Shown here: in pieces, positions 34,415-45,488 of the stretch | How the letters are laid out: each line of letters starts with the position of its first letter | How positions within the stretch are numbered: position 1 is the first letter of the stretch | DNA from: Impatiens glandulifera | Lineage: Eukaryota; Streptophyta; Magnoliopsida; Ericales; Balsaminaceae | Assembly: GCF_907164915.1 (NCBI RefSeq) | Contig: NC_061863.1 | Location: 26,455,710 to 26,519,709, forward strand | DNA: 64,000 nucleotides | Direction: 5' to 3' | Notes under the pieces: generated by a model | The model's database searches: none | Told to the model about the DNA's origin: nothing | The model's input: only the letters and a program-made list of their open reading frames with translations | Position numbers and translations under genes: made by a program

Positions 34415-35158
34415 TTAATTGCCGGAGGAGTTGAGGTGTCGGTTCTTCCTCTTCCATGCCTTCTCGAACTGCTCATAGAATGAGTCGGCAAATTCCTTGG
34501 TTATGACCTGGGCCTGATTCAGTCCTTCACCCGGACAAAGTGGAACCCCGAGTTCCATAAGTAGGCAGCTGACCTGGGGGATGAGGCCGGTTTGGCGCAT
34601 ACTGATCATCCAGATCAGGACATCGAATAACACCCTTGACTAGTTGACCGACGTATCTGTTGTGATAGCGGTCATCATGTTGAAAGTTGTAGCACAGTAG
34701 GTGTTGGTCACATCCTTACCTTGGATGCCACGACCGATGATATCATTGAGTAACTGGTATTCAACCCTCAATGATGACCTAGCACCGTGGTCACTGACCG
34801 GATGATTTGACCGAGAGAAGCTTAAGGAAATTTCGGCTTTTAGTCCGTCCGGGACGTTCAGATCAGTGATCCCTTGCTTCGGAAGATCGAAGCATCTGGC
34901 GAAGTCACTCTTCGAAAAATCAAACACGGTCCCTCCGAACCTAGATTGAATGAGGGTGTCAAAATGAGGGGTACCACGGAAAACCCTGGCGTTATAAAAG
35001 AACTCCAGGACGGTTTCGGGGAAGATCACATGTTTGTCATCTATGAAGGATTTTAGACCGGTATCTTCAAGTGACTTAATCATTTTGAAGATTTCATAGT
35101 GCTTTGTACTCTGAACTGAGTCGAAATCAACTTGGAGAATGTTTGGAAACTGAGACAT
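34415..35158 (-). pseudogene. Copia-2 extra gene A: single-domain copy with one stop
   Basis: The ATG at 35158 opens MSQFPNILQVDFDSVQST. The domain blocks follow: SLEDTGLKSFIDDKHVIFPE, TVLEFFYNARVFRG, FSKSDFARCFDLPKQGITDL, DHGARSSLRVEYQLLNDIIG and TTFNMMTAITTDTSVN. A TAG stop at 34637-34639 stands where the other copies have Trp (NWS/NWA), most simply a TGG to TAG change. The frame then continues with VLFDVLIWM to a short basic C-terminus ending at 34415. Total is 248 codons. A TATA-like TAATATATAA lies about 65-70 bases upstream (35221-35230). It directly follows the RNase H end (about 35690). Function unknown. Confidence 0.77.
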
Positions 35159-35220
35159 TTTTGTCTTAGTGAGAGGATAAGTTGATACTTGTGAATATTT
35201 TGTCTGATGTTTGCCTAAGT

Positions 35221-35230
35221 TATATATTAG
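35221..35230 (-). promoter_or_regulatory. TATA-like stretch upstream of extra gene A
   Basis: Minus strand CTAATATATAAC, about 65-70 bases before the ATG at 35158. AT-rich context makes it weak evidence on its own. Confidence 0.35.
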
Positions 35231-35689
35231 TAGAGGGATGATAGTATTATCCAGTGGGTGATAGTTGATGTATTATATTGACCGTATGATAAAATATATT
35301 GCCTGAAATAAGCATGTCTACAACCTAGGATGTGAGTCATAGGCCTGGACGGTGAGAGATATCATATCTTCACGTCTTTTGAGGTATGACCATTTTTGCT
35401 TTGAAAATGTATATTTTCAGAACAGATAACTCTAATCACAAATAATTATTCCACTTTTATTTGGAGACCAAATAATCTGGAGTACATTATTTCCAAACTG
35501 GTCGATTTTCAGTCATTGGTCCCGATGCGGTTAATTAGTGTAAGCACTAAGTAACCGGTCGGTTTACTCTAACTGATAGACAAAGAGGTTCTTCAATAGG
35601 TACCTTGGTGAATTTGAAATACGACAATTTAGGATGAACTACCGGTTTTGTCTGTCCGAACCGATATTCCCTTTTAGACATTTCTAAGA

Positions 35690-37390
35690 GATAAGCTGAT
35701 TGATATCGGTTAAACCAAGTATGTTTCTGAAGTGAGAAAACTTAGCTTCCTGCAGGGGCTTTGTGAAGATATCGGCTAATTGTTGTTCTGTTGATACGTA
35801 TTCCAGCCGGATATGCTTCAACATGACATGTTCCCGGATGAAGTGATGCCTTATGTCGATGTGCTTGGTTCTAGAGTGTAAAACCGGATTATATGTGATT
35901 GCTATGGCACTTGTGTTATCACAGAATATCGGATACTCTTCGGCTGTGATACCGAAATCCTTTAGTTGTTATTCGATCCAAAGAAGTTGTGAACAGCAAC
36001 TTCCGGCTACCAGATATTCAGCTTATGCGGTTGACGTGGCAACCGATGTCTGTTTCTTGCTGTGCAATGACAAGCCGATCACCTAGGAATTGGCATGTTC
36101 CGCTGGTACTTTTTCTGTCAATTTTGCAACCTGCATAGTCTGCATCTGAGTAGCTTGTGAGGTTAAAAGATGAGTCCTTTGGATACCACAGACCGACTTC
36201 AGGGGTTCCCTTTAGGTATTTCAAGATTCGCTTTGCGGCTGTGTAGTGAGACTGTTTTGGATTAGCCTGGAATCTTCCACACACACCGACCGTAAATAGT
36301 ATATCTGGTCTACTTGCTGTCAGGTATAGAAGAGAACCGATGATTCCTCGGTAAGCTGTCAAGTCTACTGCCTGAACGTCATCATCCTTGTCCAATTTGA
36401 CTGATGAGCTCATTGGGGTAGCGGCTGAGGAGCATCTATCCATCCCAAATTTCTTTAGAAGTTCCTTTGTGTATTTGGGTTGACTTATGAAAGTTCCTCC
36501 ATCGAGTTGCTTAACCTGAAGGCCTAGGAAGAAGCTTAATTCTCCCATCATACTCATTTCAAATTTGTTAGTCATCAAGGTTGAGAATTTATCACATAGC
36601 TTAGGATCGGTTGAACCGAAGATGATATCATCTACATATATTTGAACAAGTAAGATGTGTTCTTTTTTCTCAAATTTAAATAGGGTTTTGTCCACCGAAC
36701 CGATGGTGAAATCATGTTTTAACAGAAATGCGGTTAGGGTATCATACCAAGCTCTAGGAGCTTGTTTTAAACCGTACAATGCTTTGTTTAATCGGTATAC
36801 ATGATTAAGCAGGTCAGCATTTTTAAAACCGGGTGGTTGTTCAACATATACTTCCTCACGTAGTTCTCCATTCAAAAATGCCCTTTTAACATCCATTTGA
36901 AAAACTTTAAAATTTTTGAAAGCAGCAAAGGCCAGAAAAATTCTAATGGCTTCAATCCTAGCTACAGGGGCAAATGATTCTTCAAAATCAATGCCTTCTT
37001 CCTGTTTGTATCCTTGTGCCACTAATCTGGCTTTGTTCCTCGTGACCAAACCGTCTTCATTGAGTTTATTTCTAAATACTCATCTTGTTCCTATGACCGG
37101 TTGATCTTTCGGTCTAGGATTAAGTACTAGACTTTATTACTCTCAAACTGGTTTAGCTCTTCTTGCATTCCCAAGATCCAATCCGAATCTGACAATGCTT
37201 CATCCACTCTTTTCGGCTCAATCTGGGATATGAAAGCGGAATTAAAGTATTCCTCTAGAATTTGTCGCCTAGTTCGAACGGGTTCTGAAGGATCACCTAT
37301 AATTAGCTCAGGAGGATGATTTGTGTTCTTTTTGAGATTCGGTTCAGGAGTGTCTATCAAATCACCATTTGCTTGATCAAGGCTAGACAT
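35690..37390 (-). pseudogene. Copia-2 reverse transcriptase and RNase H
   Basis: Begins with an EEYFNSAFIS...SDWILGMQEELNQFESN lead. After a frame change come [38 protein letters not shown] and [20 protein letters not shown]. The intact active-site block [12 protein letters not shown] (near 36615-36650) follows, then [31 protein letters not shown] and the RNase H start [11 protein letters not shown] second frame change near 36073 hits the [19 protein letters not shown] block. Reading continues to HIDIRHHFIREHV and ends near 35690 with GLTDIN. These are the standard Copia RVT_2 and RNase H blocks, converting element RNA to DNA. Two or more frameshifts and a stop inactivate it. Confidence 0.92.
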
Positions 37391-37480
37391 ATCGGTAGGC
37401 TGAACGGGAGTGTCAGACCGACCGATTTCCTCAGTTTGAACCGAGGTGTCAGCTTCCTGCCGTATGACAGCTTGATCCGG

Positions 37481-38946
37481 CTAGGTTTCATCATTACCCA
37501 TTTGGTCATGGACAAACCGTCTGAAAACCGGAATCTCATCTTCACTATCAGAATGGATATTGTTGTTTTCCAATCTGTTGTGTAGATCAAAGGATGATGC
37601 AGTGTTGCTTTCAACCGATTCATCGAAAACGACATGAAGTGATTCCTCCACGGTTAAAGTTCTAGTATTGTACACTCTATAAGCTTTACTAACTGCTGAG
37701 TAACCTAACATGATCCCAATATCGGATTTTGCATCAAAAGCAGATAGGTAAGTTTTGTCATTTATGTGAATGTAACATTTACAACAGAAAATTATAAGAT
37801 ACTTAAGGTTAGGAATCCTATCAAAGTATACCTCATAAGGTGTTTTGTTGTGAAACTTGTTAATCAGAGACCAGTTTTTTGTGTGACATGCAGTATTGAT
37901 AGCCTCAGCCCAGAATTTCTGGGCAACACCCGAATCGGCTATCATGGACTTTGCGGCTTCCTTGAGAGTTCGGTTTCTTCTCTCGGCCGGACCGTTTTTT
38001 GAGGAGTCCTAGCACTAGACAACTCATGTCTAATACCGGATTCATCAAGGAATGCATTTAGTGTACTATTTGTAAATTCGGTTCCTCTATCACTCCTAAT
38101 GCTATTGATGCGTGTTGATTTTTCATTTTGTAAACGTTTAAGTAGTGTAATCAAATTTGATGCGGTTTCACGTTTGGATGCCAATAATATTACCCATGTA
38201 TACCTAGAATAATCATCAACTACTACCATGATATAAAGTATACCTCCTAAGCTGACGACCATAATCGGTCCAAATAGGTCCATGTGAAGAAGATCTAAGC
38301 ATCGGTTAGACTGAATGTGTCCTTTACTTTTAAAGGTTGACTTAGTTTGTTTACCCATTTGACATGCTGAACAAACCTTATCCTTATTGAATACTATATC
38401 AGGAATTCCTTCAACTAGCTTTTTACCGCGGATATAGTTTTAGGTTTTCAGGTTTAAGTGGTTTAACCTTTTATGCCACAGCCAGGTTTGATCGGTTTTA
38501 GCCACCATGCAAACAGGGTATTCTACTTTATTTTTCCAATCTACCTCGTAAATATTTCCTAACCTATTTCCGGTTAGCAGTATGATACCTTGAGAATTTT
38601 TGACTAAGCATGCATGTTTAAGGAATTCTACAGTGTATCCAACATCACACATTTGGCTAATGTTTAACATGTTAAAATGTAGGTTTTCAACTAAGAGTAC
38701 ATTATCAATTGTTAAATTACCAGGGTCAATCTTACTCTTGCCCACGGTTCTACCTTTTGAGTTATCACCGAAGGTAATCATTGCACCGGTTTCTATTCTG
38801 ATGTCGGTTAGAAGATTGTTGTTTCCAGTCATGTGTCTGGAGTTACCGCTATCCAGGTACCATTCAGAGTTTCCTACCCGTTTCTTCATATCCTGCAAAA
38901 TATACATATTTACAACTATTTGGTACCCACATTTACTTGGGTCCAT
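37481..38946 (-). pseudogene. Copia-2 protease and integrase
   Basis: Opens with a protease block EWYLDSGNSRHMTGNN that keeps the Asp-Ser-Gly active site; many Copia proteins have Cys where this one has Asn. The GAG-pre-integrase block WLWHKRLNH with CSACQMGKQ forms the HHCC zinc site, but a stop lies between them near 38440. The integrase core keeps its three acidic residues: HMDLFGP, RSDRGTEF and, after a frameshift, AERRN. The frameshift at about 38011 is a one-base loss in the usual CAACAAAACGG. The C-terminal part (37945-37481) has FWAEAINTACHTKN, NKTPYEVYF and MLGYSAVSKAYRVYN. Integrase joins new element DNA to the chromosome. Confidence 0.9.
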
Positions 38947-40702
38947 AGGCGATTAGTCCCTTAGGTATCCAGACTTTAATAAGTCGGACAACTTTTCCGG
39001 TTATAGTTCTAACTAGTTTTTCTGCACTCGGTTTGGAGTCTTTCTGCTTTCCTAAAGGTGCCTTATTCAGAGGTGGCCTTTGGTTTAACCTATGTGGTTC
39101 GGCTTTCTTACCTTTGGGCTGGTTGGCTATCCTTTTCTTAGGGTGGAGCCATTTTTCAGAGCTAGATGGACTTACATAGATTAGTTCGTCTTCCGGATAT
39201 GTGGCACTTTGTTCCTCATCGTCGGTTAAGGAGATCTTGACAAACTTTACAAAGGGAAGGTTGCCTTTTGTAAGCTTTATTTTGTCCGAATGGTTCCGGT
39301 TGGCGGAGTCGTTGTCATTGTACCCAAGACCAAATTTGCATTTGGGATGTCTTTTGGACTCAGACATCTGGTTCACCATGTCACTAGATCTTTTCCATGC
39401 GGCTATTTGATACTGGATTCGGGCGTCATCCTCTTCGGTCAGCTCTTGGACTGATTCCTTGAACTGTTTGATTTTAGAGAATAGTTCCGGTGCTATCTCG
39501 GTTTCCAGGGTTTTATCAGGTTGGATGATTTTTGGTTCGGTCAAGGTAGGTGCTATGGGGTCGGTTCTAAAGTTGAGTTGGGTAGGTATTAATGTTAATA
39601 GATTCTTATACTCTACTACCATATCATTTAATGCATTGAATAGCTCATCTTTAGTAAATTCTTCGCAGGGAGAGTCAAATACTTGTTCCTCATTTGCCAT
39701 GAAACATGTGAGTTCATCATCACTGTCACTGTGTGCCCATAGGCTTCCTCCGTCATCGGCTATCAGTGCTTTCTGAACTTCACTTCCTTCACCGGTTTGT
39801 TGATAGTTATTTCGGTGATTCTGATCGTCCGGTATCCGGTCATCCCGCCTAAGTTTTCTAAATTCCCACATGAAATGTCCCAAACAATTGCAGTTATAAC
39901 ATCTAATACTATATTTATCACCGTAGTTATAGTTGTTGTTGTTTGTCGGTTGGCTTCTCTTCATAAATCTGTCAAATTTCTGTGCAAGCATTTCCATGGC
40001 ATCCTCTGTGAATTGTTCAGCGGTTCTGATCGGTGCAGGAGCAACCGGTTCTGTGGATGTGACTAATGCTCTGGTTGAGGTTGAGGCTGAGACTTCATCT
40101 TCAGTCCTTGATCTCATTTCAAACTCATATGCCTTAAGATCTTCGAATACATCGTGTAGCTTCATCTTGCTTAGACAGTTTGATTCCCTCATTACCATTG
40201 TCTTTATATCCCATTCACTTGGAAGAGATCTTAGTGCTTTCATGATGATTTCCTTGTTGTCATACTTCTTGCCAAGAGTTGATAGCTCGTCTATCACATC
40301 TGTGAATCAGTCACTGTATTCTCTCATTGTTTCTCCCGGTTTCATCTTGATGTTTTCAAACTTCTGGGTAGCTATCATTATATTATTTTCCTTGGTTCTT
40401 TTATTTCCCTCATGAATTTGAATCACCGCTTCCCATATTTCCTTTGCGGTTTTGCAATCTCTGACCTTACAGAACGTATTCCTATCCAAACCGTTAGTGA
40501 TGCGGTTTCTGGCGTGGTTGTCCAAATTGTTTCTTCTCCTGTCTTCAGTTGTCCAGTCCTTTCTGTCTTTATCAATCTTTACCGGTCCTTCAGTCAGGAT
40601 GAACTGCATCTCGTCATCCATGGTGATTAAATGCAGGTGCATACGTGCCTTCCAGTTGGCAAAGTCGTCAACTTCTAGCATTGGGGGCCTATCAAACAAC
40701 AT
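38933..40702 (-). pseudogene. Copia-2 gag with one CGA-to-TGA stop
   Basis: ATG at 40702. Blocks are DFANWKARMHLHLI, FILTEGPVKIDKDRKDW, AKEIWEAVIQIHEG, GETMREYSD, stop TGA (40307-40309), FTDVIDELSTLGKKY, SEWDIKTMVMRES and DLKAYEFEMRSR. A CCHC knuckle CYNCNCLGHFMWEF (near 39860-39900) has Phe where the last Cys belongs, and an acidic DSDDELTCFMA block follows. The frame is the same on both sides of the stop, so a single change fits. The tail runs long, about 590 codons in total, and overlaps the protease ORF start by 14 bases in another frame. Homologous to the Copia-1 gag. Confidence 0.9.
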
Positions 40703-40727
40703 GCTTGCTTGAGTATTGAAACTAACT

Positions 40728-40739
40728 ACTCTTATACCA
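40728..40739 (-). promoter_or_regulatory. Primer-binding site of Copia-2 (degenerate tRNA-iMet)
   Basis: Minus strand TGGTATAAGAGT, two changes from TGGTATCAGAGC, two bases after the LTR end. Confidence 0.75.
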
Positions 40740-40741
40740 AT

Positions 40742-41925
40742 TGTTAGGATCTAGGTCGCGGCTGGGGGACCGGGGTCTGGCCGGTTAGCGCCTTCACTCA
40801 ACGGTTGGTGTTTAATCCGGTTAGAGATTAACACCGGGTTTCAATACTACACAAACTGTCACAAACCCTTGAACCTAGTTCAAGTGTGGAAGTGGTTTGT
40901 TTCAGGTTGAAGCAGCACACACATAGGATGAATATAACCGGATTTAAATAAGGTCGGTTTGGAGTTGGGTGGGTCGGTTTTGGGACTCAGTGAGTCAGGT
41001 TAGATAGAATCGGTTGGAGTACAAGGCCGGTAGAAAGTAAATAACAAGGAAGAATATTATGGATGTTCGAAGATAAACTCCTACGTCACCCCTTCCTCTC
41101 GAAACCGCGAGAAGAATATTCACTAAGGAATACACAAACACAATCCGATCGAGACTTATTTTCTGCTCGATAACACCCTTACAATTTTAACCGAAATTGT
41201 AATCACACTTCAAATAAGCACTTAAGCTCTAAATCTTGTAGACAGATAAACTTGCAATCGATGATTCTTAGAGTTTGTAGAGCTGGTAATCGTATAATCA
41301 GAACTTGAGTTATTGAAAACTCTTGGAACTGCATTTACTCCTCTTCATCTCCTTCTTTTATAGGTGAAATGTGCCAACGGTCACATTTCATTTCCTTAAA
41401 TCTGATTGGTTGAGCAGAGGTTCAGTGATTCAGACCTGGTGGTCTAGGCTTCCAGTGTATAGGTCAAACCAGCTAGGTTTGTCTTTTACTCAATATGGCA
41501 AATGTCGGTTGGACAGTGGCCTGCACCTGGAGGATTGCGCCTCTGATTCATCCTAGAGTGGAAAGATCTTGTCGGACGATCTTCTGCAGCCTGCAGATTG
41601 TCTTCAGACTTGTATAAATATGGCAATACTGAAGTCTGTCCCTTCGGTATCATTCTCAACAGATACTCAAAGTATCTATTTGTACTGGTCGGTTGTTTAT
41701 GTTAACCGGATGAATTCCGGTTTTTCCATAACTTCAGATTGACCGAATGTTCAACAATTTTGGCCTTCTAATTTGACCGGTCTTATCTTCTTGTTCGGTC
41801 AGGTTTTTGGTCGGTTGGGTTGCTTGACCGATTGAGTAACTTGACCGGTTGAATTCTTTAACCGTTCCTGCACAAGAAGTTTGTTTTTGTTAAGTTTTAT
41901 TTAACCGATCTAATTTTATCTAACA
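40742..41925 (-). repeat. 5' LTR of Copia-2
   Basis: Ends TGTTAG...CTAACA; minus-strand TATA box CCTATAAAAG at 41355-41364. Confidence 0.94.
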
Positions 41926-42126
41926 TGATTGGTGATGATTTTGAGAAAGTGATGATTATTTTTGGTAAAATGACTTAAAGGGTAAATAAAATAAAAAATA
42001 ATAATTTAAAATAAAGATTATTTTAGTATTTTGGTTAATGAAATGAGTGATTTGATTGTTGAGAAGTGATTTATTGGAAAATTGATTTTGTTTGAGTTTT
42101 TCAAATAACTCAAAAAGAACACGGCC
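41926..42126. mobile_element. Tourist-like MITE copy A, right part
   Basis: Continues the MITE begun at 28491. It shares GATTRGTGATGATTTTGAGR and ACTTAAAGGGTA blocks with the MITE at 50501-50744 in opposite orientation. Ends GAACACGGCC followed by TTA. Confidence 0.7.
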
Positions 42127-43009
42127 TTAGATTTAGATTGAAATTATTACTATTATTTTTAATCCAAATTAATATTAATATCTCACTATCATTTTTTATT
42201 ATATTTTATTTAATTAAAAATATAAATTATTATTATTTTTTATATCATAATTATTTTTTTTAATTTATAATATATTTAAGTATATCATAATTTAATAAAA
42301 ATATAAACACCTCATATCTAATAATATGAATGATATGACTTCAAAATCATTCTAGGTATGTCTAGAATAATCTCTTAAACTCGTGATTTTTTTTTTAGGA
42401 AATGATGAAATGACGATAAGTCAGTTCCCTCCCCCCAAAAAAAATCACACTTACTTATATTTTTTTCACAAAATAAATACATACACCAATGAATTGGTTG
42501 ATTTAATTTTTACTAATTACAGATAAAAAATTATCAATAAAACATACAAAAATTTTAAAATATTATACACTAATATTGAATACAAACACATTTAGATTAA
42601 ATATAACATTTTACATCCTAACAAATATTATAATATCATATCATTTTTGTAGTAACAATTTTTATTAAAATATTTCACATTTAACATTTATAAATATTTA
42701 TTTTTATATAAAATTATTATTTTTTTTCTTTTATTCCTAATTTTTATATTTTTTTAGTTTAATTAATTTATTATAATTTTATTATTAATATAATAATATT
42801 TAAAATTAATTATGTAAAATGATTATATTATTATTAATTATTATTAAAAGTTATTTATTAATTATTTTTTATTTTAATTAATTTCTGTGATATTATTTAA
42901 ATAATTTAAATAATTTTTTTTAATAAATAAACTAAATTTTTTATTATTATTTTAATAATAAAAGAATAAGTAATATAATTATAAAAAATATAAAAAATAT
43001 TTATAATTA
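42127..43009. repeat. AT-rich dispersed repeat, truncated copy
   Basis: Matches 26404-27418 over most of its length but lacks the left end. No coding potential. Confidence 0.55.
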
Positions 43010-43139
43010 CTAGGAAATCTCCAATACACAAATTATAATAATATGTATTAAATGTTTAAATTTTTTAATAAATTACGAATAATATATTAAAATAAAAAAT
43101 AGAACACTCTCATTCCACATTTTATTTACTTCCGTAAAA

Positions 43140-45120
43140 CAATTCATCTTTTCACATATTTTTTTCCAATAAAACCTCTTATCTCGTGACCTTACACTTT
43201 TACTTTGGTCAAATAAAAAATCTCAAATATTACCAATTTCTTTTTTCCCTCATTTTAACTCATCAATGTTCAATCGACCTCTCATCACGTTACCTTAAAG
43301 CACTTAGACTAACCAACCATCTCGTTCTATATTTACCTACCAATTCAAATCGGACTTCTCATCTCATGACCTTAATTTTCACTTTGGTCAAACAACTAAT
43401 CTTCTCACATATTTTAACCATCAATATCAAATTTTTTTTCTCAATCGACCTCTATTTCTTTACCTTACTTTCACTTCGACTAATCAAAAATCATCTTATT
43501 CCATATTTATCCACCAATCACAATCGACCTCTATTCTCTAGAAGACCTTACTTTTACTTAATCAAATAACTCATATTCTCACATATTTTATAATATACAA
43601 CACGACATTTCTATCCTCACTTCGCCTAACCATACATCTCATTCCACATTTATTCACCCCAATTGACCTCTCATCTCATTACATTAATTTCACTTTGACT
43701 AATTAACCATCTCATTCAACATGTATCAATCAATTCACAATCAGCCTCTCATCTCAAGACATTGCTTTCACTTAGTCAAACAACTCATCTCCTAACATAA
43801 GTTACAATATACAACCCTACCTTCTTTATCCTCAATTCGGCTAACCATCTATCTTATTCCACATTTATCCACCCCAATAATCGACCTCTCATATGTGACC
43901 TTATACTTTCACTCCAGTCAAACCAACCATCTCCAACTTCACCAATTTCTTTTACTCTTCACTTTGGTCACCAATACCCAACTGACCTCTTTCTCGTGAC
44001 CTATCTCCTCAAATAGTTTACAATATACAACCTGACTTTTTTTTATCATAACTTTGGATAACTAAGAATCTCATTCAACATTAATACACACCATAATCAA
44101 CCTCTCATATTGTGTGACCTTACGGTATTTCATTTCGGTCAAATCAACCATCTCCAACGTTACCAATCTCTTTTACCCTCACTTTGACCCATCAATTCCC
44201 AAATCGACCTCTCATAGCGTGACCAAAACCAAAACCATCTCATTCCACATTTTTATCCCACTAATCTCAATCGACCTCTCATATCGAGAATTTACTTTCA
44301 TTTCGGTCAAATAATCCATCTCCTCACATATTTTACAATTAACAATCGGACTTAATTATCCTCACTTCGAGTGACCATCCCATCTTATTTCACATTTATC
44401 CACCTTAATCGGACATCTCATACCATGACCTTAAACTTTCACTTTGGTACATTACCAAACTCTTTTACCCTCACTTTGGCCCACCAATCCCCAATCTACC
44501 TCTCATCTCGAGACTTTACTTTTATTTTGGCCAAACAATTCATCTATTCACATATTTTATAATAAACAACCCGACTTACTTATCTTCATTTTGACTGAGC
44601 AACCCCATCTCATTTCACATTTATCCAACATAATCGGACATTTCATAATATGAACTTAAACTTTCAATTTGGTACATTACCAATCTCTTTTACCCTCACT
44701 TTAGTCCACCAATCCCCAACCGACCTCTCATCTCGAAACATTACTTTTATTTAAGTCAAACAATCCATCTCCTCACATATTTTTTACAATAAACAACCCG
44801 ACTTATTTATCCTCACTTCGACTGACCAGCCCTATGTCATTTCACATTTATCCAACCTAATCGGACATCTCATGCTGTAAACTTAAACTTTCACTTTGAC
44901 ACATTACCAATCTCTTTACCCTCACTTTGGCCCATCAATCCCCAATCAACCTTTCATCATGTGACATACTCACTTCGACTAACCAACCATCTCATTCCAT
45001 ATTTTATCCACCTCAATTGACCTCTAATCTTGTGACCTTAAACTTTCACTTTAGTCAAATCAACAAACAATCACCAATTTCATCGCATATTTTAACCATC
45101 CATCCAAATCAACCTCTAAT
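43140..45120. repeat. Diverged tandem array, period about 225 bp
   Basis: Recurring blocks include CATCTCATTCCACATTTATC, CGACCTCTCATCTCGTGACC and CTTTCACTTTGGTCAAA. Anchor CCACCAATCCCCAAT recurs at 44481, 44706 and 44932, giving 225-226 bp. Earlier units are more irregular. Related sequence appears at 46080-46180 and 48960-49400. Confidence 0.75.
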
Positions 45121-45430
45121 ATATATATATATATATAATGATGATTAATTTCAAAGTGTCCGAATTGTTAGGTCGAGAGTTGTAGTTAATTTGGATATAT
45201 ATGTGAGAGTAAATGGATACTTATGTCGGATTGTGGGTTGACCTGTCCATTAACTTAAAATAGTTAAAATTAAAAATAAAAATGTTATATGTATGTTTCA
45301 AACTTGTAACTTAACAAAACAAGTACAACTCTTTAACCAACTAGGCTAATAAGACTTTATATTTTACATTCAACACCAAATTTGATGAACGTGAGACATT
45401 TTAATAATATAAATTCAACATTTTAACTAA

Positions 45431-45432
<2 letters not shown>

Positions 45433-45486
<54 letters not shown>
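45433..45486. repeat. (TA)n microsatellite
   Basis: About 54 bases of TA, just before the second copy of a ~210-bp direct repeat. A shorter TA run precedes the first copy at 45120-45136. Confidence 0.95.

Positions 45487-45488
<2 letters not shown>

Larger units (their letters stand above)
28548..41925 (-). mobile_element. Copia element 2: 13.4-kb LTR retrotransposon with gag-pol and three extra genes
   Basis: Two 1184-bp LTRs (28548-29731 and 40742-41925) with TGTTAG...CTAACA ends. The flanking 5-mers TAATT and TGATT match at four of five. On the minus strand the order is LTR, primer site, gag (40702-38933), protease-integrase (38946-37481), RT-RNase H (37390-35690), extra genes A, B and C (35158-30074), polypurine tract, LTR. 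The gene order and the YVDD RT are Copia. Extra genes on the coding strand after RNase H are unusual. It is inserted in a Tourist MITE. The element carries a few stops and frameshifts but is far better preserved than Copia-1. Confidence 0.93.

Noticed and set aside
30074..35158. Calling the extra Copia-2 genes env-like
   Set aside because: Position fits, but I see no signal peptide, membrane span or cleavage motif. Basic clusters and coiled coil suggest a different kind of protein.
43186..45148. Several 60-130-codon plus-strand reading frames rich in Ser, His, Leu and Pro
   Set aside because: They recur with the ~225-bp tandem repeat, change frame between units and match no domain. They are products of repeat composition.
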